Assembly (NCBI RefSeq): GCF_900142435.1
Contig: NZ_LT670846.1
Location: forward strand, 1,020,750 to 1,084,749
Length of the DNA stretch: 64,000 nucleotides
Direction of reading: 5' to 3'
Source: Thermocrinis minervae
GTDB taxonomy: Bacteria; Aquificota; Aquificia; Aquificales; Aquificaceae
Each line of letters begins with the position of its first letter. Position 1 is the stretch's first letter. Below are positions 17,587-26,102 of this stretch, one piece after another. Under the pieces are notes generated by a model. It was not told the origin of the DNA, searched no databases, and saw nothing but the letters and a program-made list of their open reading frames with translations. A program made the position numbers and the translations under genes.

Positions 17587-18924
17587 ATGATGGAGATTAA
17601 CGAAAACAAAGGGTTTAAACAGACAGAGATAGGACCTATTCCAGAGGATTGGGAAGTGGTGAAGTTGGGGGAAGTGGTATATGAAGTACCTTTAAAAGAA
17701 AGACAAATTATAATTGAAAAAAATAAATATTATAAACGCATATTTACAAAATTATATGGCAAAGGTGTTGCAATAAAAGATATAATAATGGGAAGTCAAA
17801 TTTCTACTAAAATTATGTTCATAGTTAAAAAAGATGATTTTATCTTTTCGAAAATAAATATCCGTAAAGGAGCTTATGGAGTTATTAATAATCATTTAGA
17901 TGGTGCTGTCGTAACAAGTGAGCATCCCATACTCAGAGCAAGAACTGAAAGGCTTGACATAAATTTCCTTTCATTATATCTATTACAACCTAATGTATGG
18001 AATATAATTAAATCACATGCTAAAGGATTTAGTGGGAAAGAAAGGGTAAAAACTAGAGAGTTTTTATCACTCCTCATCCCCCTCCCCCCGCTTCAAGAGC
18101 AAAAGAATATTGCTTATGTGCTTTCTACTATTCAAGAAGCAATAGAAAAAACCGATGCTGTACTAAAAGCAACCAAAGAGCTTAAAAAATCCCTCATGAA
18201 ACATCTTTTTACCTATGGACCTGTAAGCATCCATGAAATTGAAAAAGTAAAACTAAAAGAAACAGAAATAGGACCTATTCCAGAAGATTGGGAAGTGGTG
18301 AGATTGGGGGATTTAAAGAATAAAAATATGCTTAAGATTCAATTTGGTTTTCCGTGTGGCAAATGGAATGATATAGGAAGTGGAATACCTCAATTGAGAC
18401 CCTTTAATATCAATGAGATGGGTTATATAGATTTAAATAATCTGAAGTATATCCAAACTGATAAAGATATAAGTAATTATTTAGTAAAGAAAGGAGATAT
18501 TATTTTTAATAATACCAATAGCGAAGAACTAGTTGGTAAAACAGCATATTTTAATCATGATAATAAAAAATTTGTTATTTCAAATCATATGACAATCATA
18601 AGAGTAATTGATGAAAGGCTTTCTGCATATTTTATTGCAAAATACCTTCATAAGAAATGGTATGAAGGATACTATAAAATAATTTGCCGAAGACATGTTA
18701 ATCAATGTAGTATAAATTTGGCTAGATTATCTAATATTCCCATCCCCCTCCCCCCGCTTCCCGTTCAGCAAAAGATTGCAGAGATTTTATCGGCTGTGGA
18801 TGAAAAGATACAGGCGGAAGAAAATAAAAAGAAGGCATTGCAGGAGCTTTTTAAATCTATGCTTCATAACCTTATGAGTGGTAAAATTAGAGTAAAAGAC
18901 TTAAAATGGGTTTCCAATGAGTAG
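17587..18924 (+). CDS. hsdS: Type I restriction-modification system, specificity subunit
   Basis: A 445-residue DNA-recognition subunit with two target-recognition domains and two conserved helical spacers. Each half begins with the same stretch (TEIGPIPEDWEVV), near residues 13 and 226, and each recognition domain ends with an IPLPPL-Q motif. This internal duplication is the normal two-TRD layout. It is strongly AT-rich, especially within the first recognition domain. It starts 25 bp after hsdM and overlaps hsdR by 8 bp. The recognized sequence cannot be predicted from the sequence alone. Confidence 0.94.
   Translation: MMEINENKGFKQTEIGPIPEDWEVVKLGEVVYEVPLKERQIIIEKNKYYKRIFTKLYGKGVAIKDIIMGSQISTKIMFIVKKDDFIFSKINIRKGAYGVINNHLDGAVVTSEHPILRARTERLDINFLSLYLLQPNVWNIIKSHAKGFSGKERVKTREFLSLLIPLPPLQEQKNIAYVLSTIQEAIEKTDAVLKATKELKKSLMKHLFTYGPVSIHEIEKVKLKETEIGPIPEDWEVVRLGDLKNKNMLKIQFGFPCGKWNDIGSGIPQLRPFNINEMGYIDLNNLKYIQTDKDISNYLVKKGDIIFNNTNSEELVGKTAYFNHDNKKFVISNHMTIIRVIDERLSAYFIAKYLHKKWYEGYYKIICRRHVNQCSINLARLSNIPIPLPPLPVQQKIAEILSAVDEKIQAEENKKKALQELFKSMLHNLMSGKIRVKDLKWVSNE
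17623..17672 (+). repeat. hsdS direct repeat A, copy 1
   Basis: A 50-bp segment before the first recognition domain. It matches 18262-18311 at about 46 of 50 positions and encodes the TEIGPIPEDWEVV stretch. Confidence 0.85.
18076..18094 (+). repeat. hsdS direct repeat B, copy 1 (19-bp C-rich)
   Basis: ATCCCCCTCCCCCCGCTTC closes the first recognition domain. It is identical to 18742-18760. Confidence 0.85.
18262..18311 (+). repeat. hsdS direct repeat A, copy 2
   Basis: The second copy of the 50-bp repeat, preceding the second recognition domain, with about four mismatches to 17623-17672. Confidence 0.85.
18742..18760 (+). repeat. hsdS direct repeat B, copy 2
   Basis: An exact 19-bp repeat of 18076-18094, closing the second recognition domain. 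Its C-rich composition contrasts with the AT-rich surroundings. Confidence 0.85.
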
Positions 18925-21796
18925 AGGGTTTGGGGCTGAAAGGCATTCAGTTCAAGAACCGATCATTGAATACGCTAAAGAAATTGGCTGGCAGTATGTT
19001 CCTCCTGAAGAAGCTCTAAAACTGCGAGGCGACAACACTAAGCTAATATTTAAAGATATTTTTATAAAGAAAATCCTAGAATTAAATCCCTTCCTTACTG
19101 AAGATTTAGCCTATGAAGTGATCAAAAAACTTGAAAGACTACGTATCGACATTGAAGGAAATCTTACCGCATTGGAGTATCTCAAAGGTCTAAAAAATGA
19201 ATACATAAAACAAGAAAGAAGAGAAAGAAATATTCGCCTTATTGATATCAAAAATATACACAACAACGTTTTTCATGTCACTGATGAGTTTGAATTTAAC
19301 AACGGAAAGAAAACTATCCGTCCTGATATTGTTTTCCTGATAAATGGCATACCCATTGTTTTAGTTGAAACAAAGGCTACCTATGTGATTGAAGGAATGA
19401 ACGAAGCATTGGACCAGATTAGAAGATATCACGAGGAATGTCCTGAACTTCTGGCAATTTCTCAGATTTATGTAATATCCAATCTTGTCAAATTCAGCTA
19501 TGGTGCAACCTGGAACACATCAGCGAGATCCTTGTCAGACTGGAGGCTAGAAGAATCATCAGCTGAGCCTAACTTTGAACAGATAATAAAAACATTCTTC
19601 AATAAAGAGTACATAATCAAACTCATCACGGATTATATTCTTTTCACCAGAAAAGATGGTGAATTACAAAAAGTTGTCCTAAGACCACATCAAATCAGAG
19701 CAGTTGAAAAAATAATTCAAAGGGCAAAGGACCCAGAAAAACGAAGAGGACTCATATGGCACACTCAGGGTTCTGGCAAAACTTACACTATGATTGTAGC
19801 AGCTCAAAAGATTCTCAAAGATCCAGCCTTTGAAAATCCTACCGTCATAATGCTAGTAGATAGAAATGAACTTGAAGCACAATTATTCAACAATATCAAG
19901 GCAGTTGGAATTGAAAATGTAGAAGTCGCAGAAAGTAAAAAGCACCTCAAGGAACTACTTCAAAGTGACCGGAGAGGTCTAATTGTGACGATGATCCATA
20001 AATTTGACAATATGCCACCAGGTATTAATAAGCGGGAAAATATATTTGTACTTGTTGATGAGGCCCATCGTTCCACATCTGGAAAGCTTGGCAACCATCT
20101 AATGAGTGCCTTACCAAATGCTACCTATATTGGATTTACAGGAACACCCATCGATAAAACAAGTCATGGAAACAGTACGTTTATAACTTTTGGAATTAAT
20201 GACCCGCCAAAAGGTTACCTTGATAAATACAGTATCGCCGAATCTATTAAGGATGGGACCACAGTACAACTCCATTACACTCTCGTACAAAACGATTTAC
20301 GTGTCGATAAAGAAATACTAGAAAGAGAATTTTTAGCTCAAGTAGAAGCAGAAGGAATAAGCGATATTGAAACATTAAACAAGATTCTTAAAAGAGCTGT
20401 TACACTCAAAAACATGTTAAAGAATAAAGATAGAATTAAAAAAGTTGCAGAATATGTAGCCAAACATTATAAAGAGTTTGTAGCACCAATGGGATACAAA
20501 GCGTTTTTGGTGGCAGTTGATAGAGAAGCTTGTGCTCTGTACAAAGAGGAGCTTGATAAGCATCTACCGCCTGAGTATTCACAAGTTGTTTATAGCAAAA
20601 ACAATAACGATCCTCCAGAATTAAAAAAATATCACCTTTCAAAAGAAAAGGAAAAGATTATAAGAAAAAACTTTACACAACCTGACAAAGACCCAAAAAT
20701 CTTAATCGTTACAGACAAACTATTGACTGGTTTTGATGCTCCCATACTCTATTGTATGTACCTTGACAAACCAATGCGTGACCACGTTTTATTACAAGCG
20801 ATAGCAAGAGTTAACAGACCTTACGAAGATAAAAATGGAATAAAGAAACCTTGTGGGCTTATTGTAGACTTTGTGGGCATCTTTGAAAACCTTGAAAAGG
20901 CTTTATTGTTTGACTCGTCTGATATTGAGGGTATGGTGAAGGACATTGAGCTCCTAAAGGAGGAGTTTGTAAAGAAGATGGAACAAGCAAGAAATGAATA
21001 TATAGCTTTAATAAAAGAACATTCAAAAGATAAAGCCGTTGAAGCCGCAGTTGAGTATTTTAGGGATGAAGAGAGGCGTAATAAATATTACCAGTTCTTC
21101 AAGGAACTGCAAAGCATGTACGAGATACTTTCGCCTGACCCGTCCTTAGGAAACTATATTGATGATTACTATACGCTTTCAAAAATATACTGGACTTTAA
21201 AAGAAAAAGACGAATCACAAACTATGATAGATAAAGAACTTGCTCGAAAAACTGCAGAACTAGTTCGCAAACATACCAGCACCGATAAAATTGATCCTAC
21301 CAATGAAATCTATAGATTAGATGGGAAAACTTTGACTAAATTACAGGAAAGCCAAACATCAGAAGAAGATATAGCAGACATCTTTAATATGATTAAATCT
21401 CAGATTGAACAAGAAAAGTTAGACTTGCCTTCTTCTATCAGAATTAGCATTAGTGAAAGAGCAGATGAGATTGCTAAACTCTTTGAGAGAAATCAAAAAG
21501 AATCTCTCGAAAAGCTAATAAAGCTCTATGAAGATGTTAATCAAATGAAAGTAATTCACCAGACATTAATACAGAAAAATATAGGAGAACCCGAGAATAT
21601 AATCAGTGAAATAAAACGAATAATGGATAAATACCCTTACTGGGATAAAAGTGAAGATCAGGAAAGAAAATTGAGGAGAGAAATTTATGAAGTTTTATTT
21701 AACATAAAAACTCTCAATGAACAACAAATAAAGGACATTGTTTCAGAAATAATTAATAACTTGAAACAGATAAAGCAAAAACCGAAAAATGATTAG
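18917..21796 (+). CDS. hsdR: Type I restriction-modification system, restriction/translocase subunit
   Basis: A 959-residue motor/nuclease subunit. The PD-(D/E)xK nuclease motif is D137...E151-T-K153. The SF2 translocase has Walker A QGSGKT (284-289), the DEAH box D381EAH384 and motif III FTGTP. The late helicase motif lies in LLQAIARVNRP. The C-terminal helical region binds the methylase. All catalytic residues are present, so the system appears intact. It overlaps hsdS by 8 bp and the metallopeptidase gene by 8 bp. Confidence 0.95.
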   Translation: MSRGFGAERHSVQEPIIEYAKEIGWQYVPPEEALKLRGDNTKLIFKDIFIKKILELNPFLTEDLAYEVIKKLERLRIDIEGNLTALEYLKGLKNEYIKQERRERNIRLIDIKNIHNNVFHVTDEFEFNNGKKTIRPDIVFLINGIPIVLVETKATYVIEGMNEALDQIRRYHEECPELLAISQIYVISNLVKFSYGATWNTSARSLSDWRLEESSAEPNFEQIIKTFFNKEYIIKLITDYILFTRKDGELQKVVLRPHQIRAVEKIIQRAKDPEKRRGLIWHTQGSGKTYTMIVAAQKILKDPAFENPTVIMLVDRNELEAQLFNNIKAVGIENVEVAESKKHLKELLQSDRRGLIVTMIHKFDNMPPGINKRENIFVLVDEAHRSTSGKLGNHLMSALPNATYIGFTGTPIDKTSHGNSTFITFGINDPPKGYLDKYSIAESIKDGTTVQLHYTLVQNDLRVDKEILEREFLAQVEAEGISDIETLNKILKRAVTLKNMLKNKDRIKKVAEYVAKHYKEFVAPMGYKAFLVAVDREACALYKEELDKHLPPEYSQVVYSKNNNDPPELKKYHLSKEKEKIIRKNFTQPDKDPKILIVTDKLLTGFDAPILYCMYLDKPMRDHVLLQAIARVNRPYEDKNGIKKPCGLIVDFVGIFENLEKALLFDSSDIEGMVKDIELLKEEFVKKMEQARNEYIALIKEHSKDKAVEAAVEYFRDEERRNKYYQFFKELQSMYEILSPDPSLGNYIDDYYTLSKIYWTLKEKDESQTMIDKELARKTAELVRKHTSTDKIDPTNEIYRLDGKTLTKLQESQTSEEDIADIFNMIKSQIEQEKLDLPSSIRISISERADEIAKLFERNQKESLEKLIKLYEDVNQMKVIHQTLIQKNIGEPENIISEIKRIMDKYPYWDKSEDQERKLRREIYEVLFNIKTLNEQQIKDIVSEIINNLKQIKQKPKND

Positions 21797-22070
21797 TGTA
21801 GAAAAGTTTAAAGAAGAAGTTCTTATGTTAGCCGAAGAGATTGGTGTCAAACCAAAGGAAATTCACCTAAGAACCATGAAAAGAAAGCTCGCAAGTTGCT
21901 CTAGCAAAGGCAGACTTACCTTTGATAAATCTATTTTAGAAGAACCAAAAGAAAGAAGGTACGAAATTATTCTGCATGAACTCCTTCATCTAAAATATCC
22001 CAACCATGGTAAGATTTTTAAACTTGTCTTGAAAGCTTACCTTTCAAAGATTTTAGACAGGAGTTTATAA
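21789..22070 (+). CDS. Mini YgjP/SprT-like zinc metallopeptidase of the hsd operon
   Basis: A 93-residue protein consisting of little more than a zincin core. It has H63ELLH67 with a third ligand candidate H73 in PNHGKIF, preceded by an ASCSSKGRLTFD segment resembling the WGSCSS strand of YgjP/DUF45 peptidases. Full YgjP proteins are about 230 residues; here only the C-terminal catalytic half is present. It overlaps hsdR by 8 bp and shares its base composition, so it belongs to the same acquired unit. Its substrate is unknown. Confidence 0.75.
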   Translation: MISVEKFKEEVLMLAEEIGVKPKEIHLRTMKRKLASCSSKGRLTFDKSILEEPKERRYEIILHELLHLKYPNHGKIFKLVLKAYLSKILDRSL

Positions 22071-22077
22071 TACTCCC

Positions 22078-22518
22078 GTGGAAAGCTTGAAGAAGCTTTT
22101 AGAGGGAGTGAAACTAGAGGAAGGGATACTTAGGATCACCACTAGAAGTCCTGGTAGGTTTGCAGAGGAGGAAAACTGGACCCTTTGTATCAACAACAAA
22201 AGAGTGCTCTATGCCAAAGTCTTCTATGGGAGAAAACCATACTGGAAGGAATGGGTGGAACTTTTCCACATAGACCCTTCCTTTTTCGGAAGTAAGGCTG
22301 AGGATACACTTTACACGATCCTTTCTAAGGACTTTGGAAGGCTCTTTGTAGAGTACTACGAGGATAGCATAACCATGCAGCAACTAAGGAAGGCCCTTCC
22401 ACCTGAGCAAACAAGGCTTGGGAGTCTTCTCCTCTCAAAAGGCTACAGGTACCTAAAAGACTGGTACTTTCCTGAAGGGTGGATGGAAGGAGGCTACAAA
22501 CTGCAGGCAGAAAGGTAA
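22078..22518 (+). CDS. Conserved hypothetical protein, possibly DUF1122
   Basis: A 146-residue soluble protein starting at GTG. It is rich in Trp and Tyr, with a C-terminal GYRYLKDWYFPEGWMEGGYK motif. The arrangement resembles my memory of DUF1122, found in Aquifex and archaea, but I cannot confirm the family. It returns to the native codon pattern right after the hsd block. No function can be assigned. Confidence 0.6.
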   Translation: MESLKKLLEGVKLEEGILRITTRSPGRFAEEENWTLCINNKRVLYAKVFYGRKPYWKEWVELFHIDPSFFGSKAEDTLYTILSKDFGRLFVEYYEDSITMQQLRKALPPEQTRLGSLLLSKGYRYLKDWYFPEGWMEGGYKLQAER

Positions 22519-22527
22519 AATATTTTT

Positions 22528-23469
22528 GTGATAATACTGTACACTAGCACACAACAAGGTATAAAAGAAGTCTCCATAGACGCTTTCGGAGAGATCCCCA
22601 AGGATAGGATAGTCTGGTTTGACGTAGTAAACCCCACCGAGGACGAGATAAACTGGATGAAGAGCGTCGTAGGCTTTGAGATGCCATCGAGGGAAGTCTT
22701 TGGAGACATAGAGATAAGCAGCAAGTACAAGGAAGAGGGTGAAGCTCTATACATAAACCTCTCCTTCGTTATACAGCAAAAAGATGACATACTCGTGGAG
22801 CCCGTTTTCTTCTTTCTAAAGGGAAGGTATATGGTAAGCCTTCGCTACAGAGATATACCCAGCTTGATGATATTCAAAAAAAGGCTTGAACTCAGCAACT
22901 ATAATTTTCAAACACCTGATGCTATATTTTCACAGATAGTAAACATAGAAGTAGACAGGATTGGCGACAGGCTTGAGATACTTGGAAAGCGGATAAAAAA
23001 CATAAGGAAAGAGGTCTTCACAGAACAGTCCGAAGAGATAATAAAAGAGCTATCTTACTACGATGAACTTAACATAACCTTGAGGGAAAGCATAAACGAG
23101 AAGATAAGAGTGCTTACTCATGTGATCAAAAGTCCAAAGATAAACGCTCAGACTAAAAGGGAGTTAAAGATAGCCCTTGATGACCTTATGACCCTCCACG
23201 ACTACACTACCCTCTACATGGACAGGATAGACAGTATACAGAGTTCCCTCCTTGGCCTTATCTCCATGAAACAGAACGAAGCAGTAAAGGTTTTTACAGT
23301 CATAGCCACAGTGTTCCTGCCAGCAACGCTGATAGCTAGCATATTTGGGATGAACTTCAAACATATGCCAGAGCTAAACTGGAAGTACGGGTATGTGTAC
23401 GCCCTTAGTCTCATGATCATAGTTACCTTCGTGATGATCTACTGGACTAGGAGGAAGGGTTGGCTCTGA
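22528..23469 (+). CDS. corA: CorA-family Mg2+/Co2+ transporter
   Basis: A 313-residue channel with a long cytoplasmic alpha/beta and helical funnel domain and two C-terminal transmembrane helices. The diagnostic GMN loop is at residues 274-276 (FGMNFKHMPE). The start is GTG with TAAAAT 6 nt upstream, so it may be leaderless. It overlaps the next gene by 10 bp. Confidence 0.93.
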   Translation: MIILYTSTQQGIKEVSIDAFGEIPKDRIVWFDVVNPTEDEINWMKSVVGFEMPSREVFGDIEISSKYKEEGEALYINLSFVIQQKDDILVEPVFFFLKGRYMVSLRYRDIPSLMIFKKRLELSNYNFQTPDAIFSQIVNIEVDRIGDRLEILGKRIKNIRKEVFTEQSEEIIKELSYYDELNITLRESINEKIRVLTHVIKSPKINAQTKRELKIALDDLMTLHDYTTLYMDRIDSIQSSLLGLISMKQNEAVKVFTVIATVFLPATLIASIFGMNFKHMPELNWKYGYVYALSLMIIVTFVMIYWTRRKGWL

Positions 23470-23867
23470 GGTTAAAAGTGAGGTCTGAAGACCTTCTTCT
23501 GTACACAGCCCTTGCTCTGGTTCTTTTATACCCCCTTTTTGCAGCCTTGCTCATATGGTACGAGGATAGAAAGGATGAATATAAAGCCCTTGAGTACGCC
23601 ATCCATGTGGGTAACTACATGGCAGGCCTTCAAGACTGTAAAGACGAAGAGTTTAAAGACCTTGAAGAAGATCTTAAAGCCCTGTGTTTTAAGAACTCTG
23701 GCAAAGGCTACAAGCTAAAGGATTACAAAATAGAGAAAACAGAAAAAGGTTATACTGCCCAACTCTTCTACTACAAAGAGGGAAGCTATCTAAAGGTTAA
23801 GGTTAAGATGGATAAGGATGAGGAAGGTTTTTCTATAGAGGACGTCACCTATGAAAAAGGGGATTGA
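23460..23867 (+). CDS. Hypothetical single-pass membrane protein
   Basis: A 135-residue protein starting at TTG inside the corA 3' end. One N-terminal transmembrane helix (residues about 12-33) is followed by a charged Lys/Glu-rich soluble domain with two cysteines (DCKDEEF and LCFKNS). I do not recognise the family. It is encoded between corA and the ROK kinase gene with overlaps on both sides, so it is very likely translated. Confidence 0.65.
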   Translation: MALRLKVRSEDLLLYTALALVLLYPLFAALLIWYEDRKDEYKALEYAIHVGNYMAGLQDCKDEEFKDLEEDLKALCFKNSGKGYKLKDYKIEKTEKGYTAQLFYYKEGSYLKVKVKMDKDEEGFSIEDVTYEKGD

Positions 23868-24705
23868 CGTAGGTGGGAGCTATGTAAAAGTCCTATGGGA
23901 AGACGGAAGAAGGGAAAAGTTTCCAGTTAGAGAATTCTCAAAAGACAGAGAAGCCTTCTTAAAAAGGATCCTTCAGATAATAAAGGAGGGAAACCCAGAG
24001 AAGGTAGGTGTATCCGTAGCCGGCTTTACTTCCACCGAAGGTGTGATCTACAGATCTCCCAACATACCAGCCTTGGACGGTGTAAAGCTCTTAGATCTCT
24101 TAAAGCACGAAGGCCTTGAAGCTGTAGTGATGAACGATGTGAGCTGTGGAGCTTTCGGTGAGTGGTTCTTTGAGGAAAGAAACAGCAAGGTCCTTTTGCT
24201 CGTGGCCGTGGGTACAGGGCTAGGTGCTGGCCTGGTAATAGAAGGAAGACCTTTCTTGGGTGCCAGGGGAAGCGCCCTAGAGCTGGGACATCACATAGTG
24301 GAGAAAGGTGGAAAGGTATGCAGCTGCGGCAGAAAAGGCTGCCTTGAGGCTTATTGCTCTTCCTATGGACTTGAGAGGATCTACAGAGAACTAAGCGGCA
24401 AGGAGCTAAAGGATTACGAGATAGTGAACTTGGCCAAGGAGGGGGAGAAAGAAGCCTTAGCAGCCGTAGAAGTGTTCAAAGAGTACCTGCTTGTAGGGCT
24501 CATGAACGCCGTCCATATACTAAACCCAGACCTTGTGGTGCTAGCCGGTGGGCTTATAGAAGGCATGAAGGAGTTCCTACATGACCTTGAAGAAAGGCTG
24601 ATAAGCATGGTAGAAAGGCTGCCCGCAGAAGGTCTGAGGGTTAAGTTCTCTTCGTGCGGCGAATACTGTATGGCCAGGGGAGCCTTAGCCCTAGCTTTAA
24701 CATAA
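23851..24705 (+). CDS. ROK-family sugar kinase (glucokinase-like)
   Basis: A 284-residue cytosolic kinase. The N-terminal phosphate-1 motif is GIDVGGSYVKV, a GTGLGAGLV motif lies near residue 120, and the ROK zinc-binding cluster is C157-x-C159-x4-C164 (CSCGRKGCLE). The sugar substrate is not determinable; glucose or another hexose is likely. It overlaps the upstream hypothetical gene by 17 bp. Confidence 0.88.
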   Translation: MKKGIDVGGSYVKVLWEDGRREKFPVREFSKDREAFLKRILQIIKEGNPEKVGVSVAGFTSTEGVIYRSPNIPALDGVKLLDLLKHEGLEAVVMNDVSCGAFGEWFFEERNSKVLLLVAVGTGLGAGLVIEGRPFLGARGSALELGHHIVEKGGKVCSCGRKGCLEAYCSSYGLERIYRELSGKELKDYEIVNLAKEGEKEALAAVEVFKEYLLVGLMNAVHILNPDLVVLAGGLIEGMKEFLHDLEERLISMVERLPAEGLRVKFSSCGEYCMARGALALALT

Positions 24706-24710
24706 GATAC

Positions 24711-26102
24711 ATGAATACACCAAGGGTTCAAAAGGAAAGGGTGTTCAAGATAAAGGACGGAGCAGTAGGAAGTGGACCCGTTGTCTACTGGATGAGTAGG
24801 GACCAAAGAGCTGTAGACAACTGGGCACTCATCTACGCACAGGACTTAGCCCTAGAGCTAAAGAGACCTTTAGTCGTAGTATTCTGTCTGGTTGAAAGGT
24901 TCTTGGAAGCCACCATAAGACAGTATGCCTTTATGCTGAAGGGCCTTAAGGAAGTGAAGAATACCCTAAAGGAAAAGAACGTAGGCTTTTACCTGCTTGT
25001 AGGGAACCCAGAGGAGGAAATACCCAAGTTCGTAGAGATGAACCATGTGGCCATACTCGTAACAGACTTCGATCCCCTAAGAATCAAACTAGCCTGGAAG
25101 GAAAGGGTGAAGGAGAGAGTAAAGGTACCCTTCTACGAGGTGGATGCACACAACATAATTCCATGCAGGTATATTTCAGACAGGTGCGAACCCTCTGCCT
25201 TTACCTTCAGGAAGAAGGTAAAGAAGTACCTTGACAAGTTCTTGGTAGACTTCCCTAACCTGGAGCATCATCCCTTTTCTGGCATCGTTAAAGCTCAAGA
25301 AATAGAACCAGATAGCGCCCTCACTTTTGTGAAAGTAGACAGAAGAGTGGGCGAGGTAGATTGGATAAAACCAGGCACGAGTGAAGGACTAAGAGTTTTA
25401 AAGGAGTTTATAGAAAATAAGCTAGAAATCTACCACCTAAAGCGCAACGATCCTAATGCCAACGTACAATCAAACCTCTCTCCTTATCTACACTTTGGTC
25501 AGGTATCCTCCCAGAGGGTTGCTCTTGAAGTCTTAAGGTCGGACAAAAGCCAAGAAGCAAAGGAAAGCTTCCTGGAAGAGCTAATAGTAAGAAAGGAGCT
25601 TTCGGACAACTTCTGTCTGTACAACAAAAACTACGACAGCTTTGAAGGCTTTCCCCAGTGGGCAAAAGAAAGTCTAAACAAGCACAGAAAGGACATAAGG
25701 AAGTATGTTTACTCTCTGGAAGAGTTTGAAGAGGCCAAAACCCACGACAAACTCTGGAATGCCTGCCAGATGCAGATGGTAAGGTTCGGCAAAATGCACG
25801 GTTACCTGAGGATGTACTGGGCAAAGAAGATATTAGAGTGGAGCGAAAGCCCAGAGGAAGCTCTCAGGATAGCCATATATTTAAACGACAAGTATGAGCT
25901 TGATGGGAGAGATCCTAATGGTTACACAGGCATAGCGTGGAGCATAGGGGGTGTACACGACAGACCTTTCAAGGAAAGAGAAATCATCGGAAAGCTAAGG
26001 TACATGAGCTATGAAGGATGTAGGAAGAAATTTAACGTTGAAGAGTACATAAGAAAGTTCCTTTCGGACGATATTAAACTTTATGGAGATAAGACGGGTT
26101 GA
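24711..26102 (+). CDS. phr: Deoxyribodipyrimidine photolyase, class II (CPD photolyase)
   Basis: A 463-residue FAD photolyase that repairs cyclobutane pyrimidine dimers with light. Class II signatures are clear: LSPYLHFGQVS, WNACQMQMVRFGKMHGYLRMYW and GRDPNGYTGIAWSIGG-VHD. ATG at 24711 was chosen because it starts 5 bp after the kinase stop; an upstream GTG at 24654 would overlap the kinase by 52 bp. A functional photolyase implies the lineage sees sunlight at least sometimes. Confidence 0.93.
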   Translation: MNTPRVQKERVFKIKDGAVGSGPVVYWMSRDQRAVDNWALIYAQDLALELKRPLVVVFCLVERFLEATIRQYAFMLKGLKEVKNTLKEKNVGFYLLVGNPEEEIPKFVEMNHVAILVTDFDPLRIKLAWKERVKERVKVPFYEVDAHNIIPCRYISDRCEPSAFTFRKKVKKYLDKFLVDFPNLEHHPFSGIVKAQEIEPDSALTFVKVDRRVGEVDWIKPGTSEGLRVLKEFIENKLEIYHLKRNDPNANVQSNLSPYLHFGQVSSQRVALEVLRSDKSQEAKESFLEELIVRKELSDNFCLYNKNYDSFEGFPQWAKESLNKHRKDIRKYVYSLEEFEEAKTHDKLWNACQMQMVRFGKMHGYLRMYWAKKILEWSESPEEALRIAIYLNDKYELDGRDPNGYTGIAWSIGGVHDRPFKEREIIGKLRYMSYEGCRKKFNVEEYIRKFLSDDIKLYGDKTG

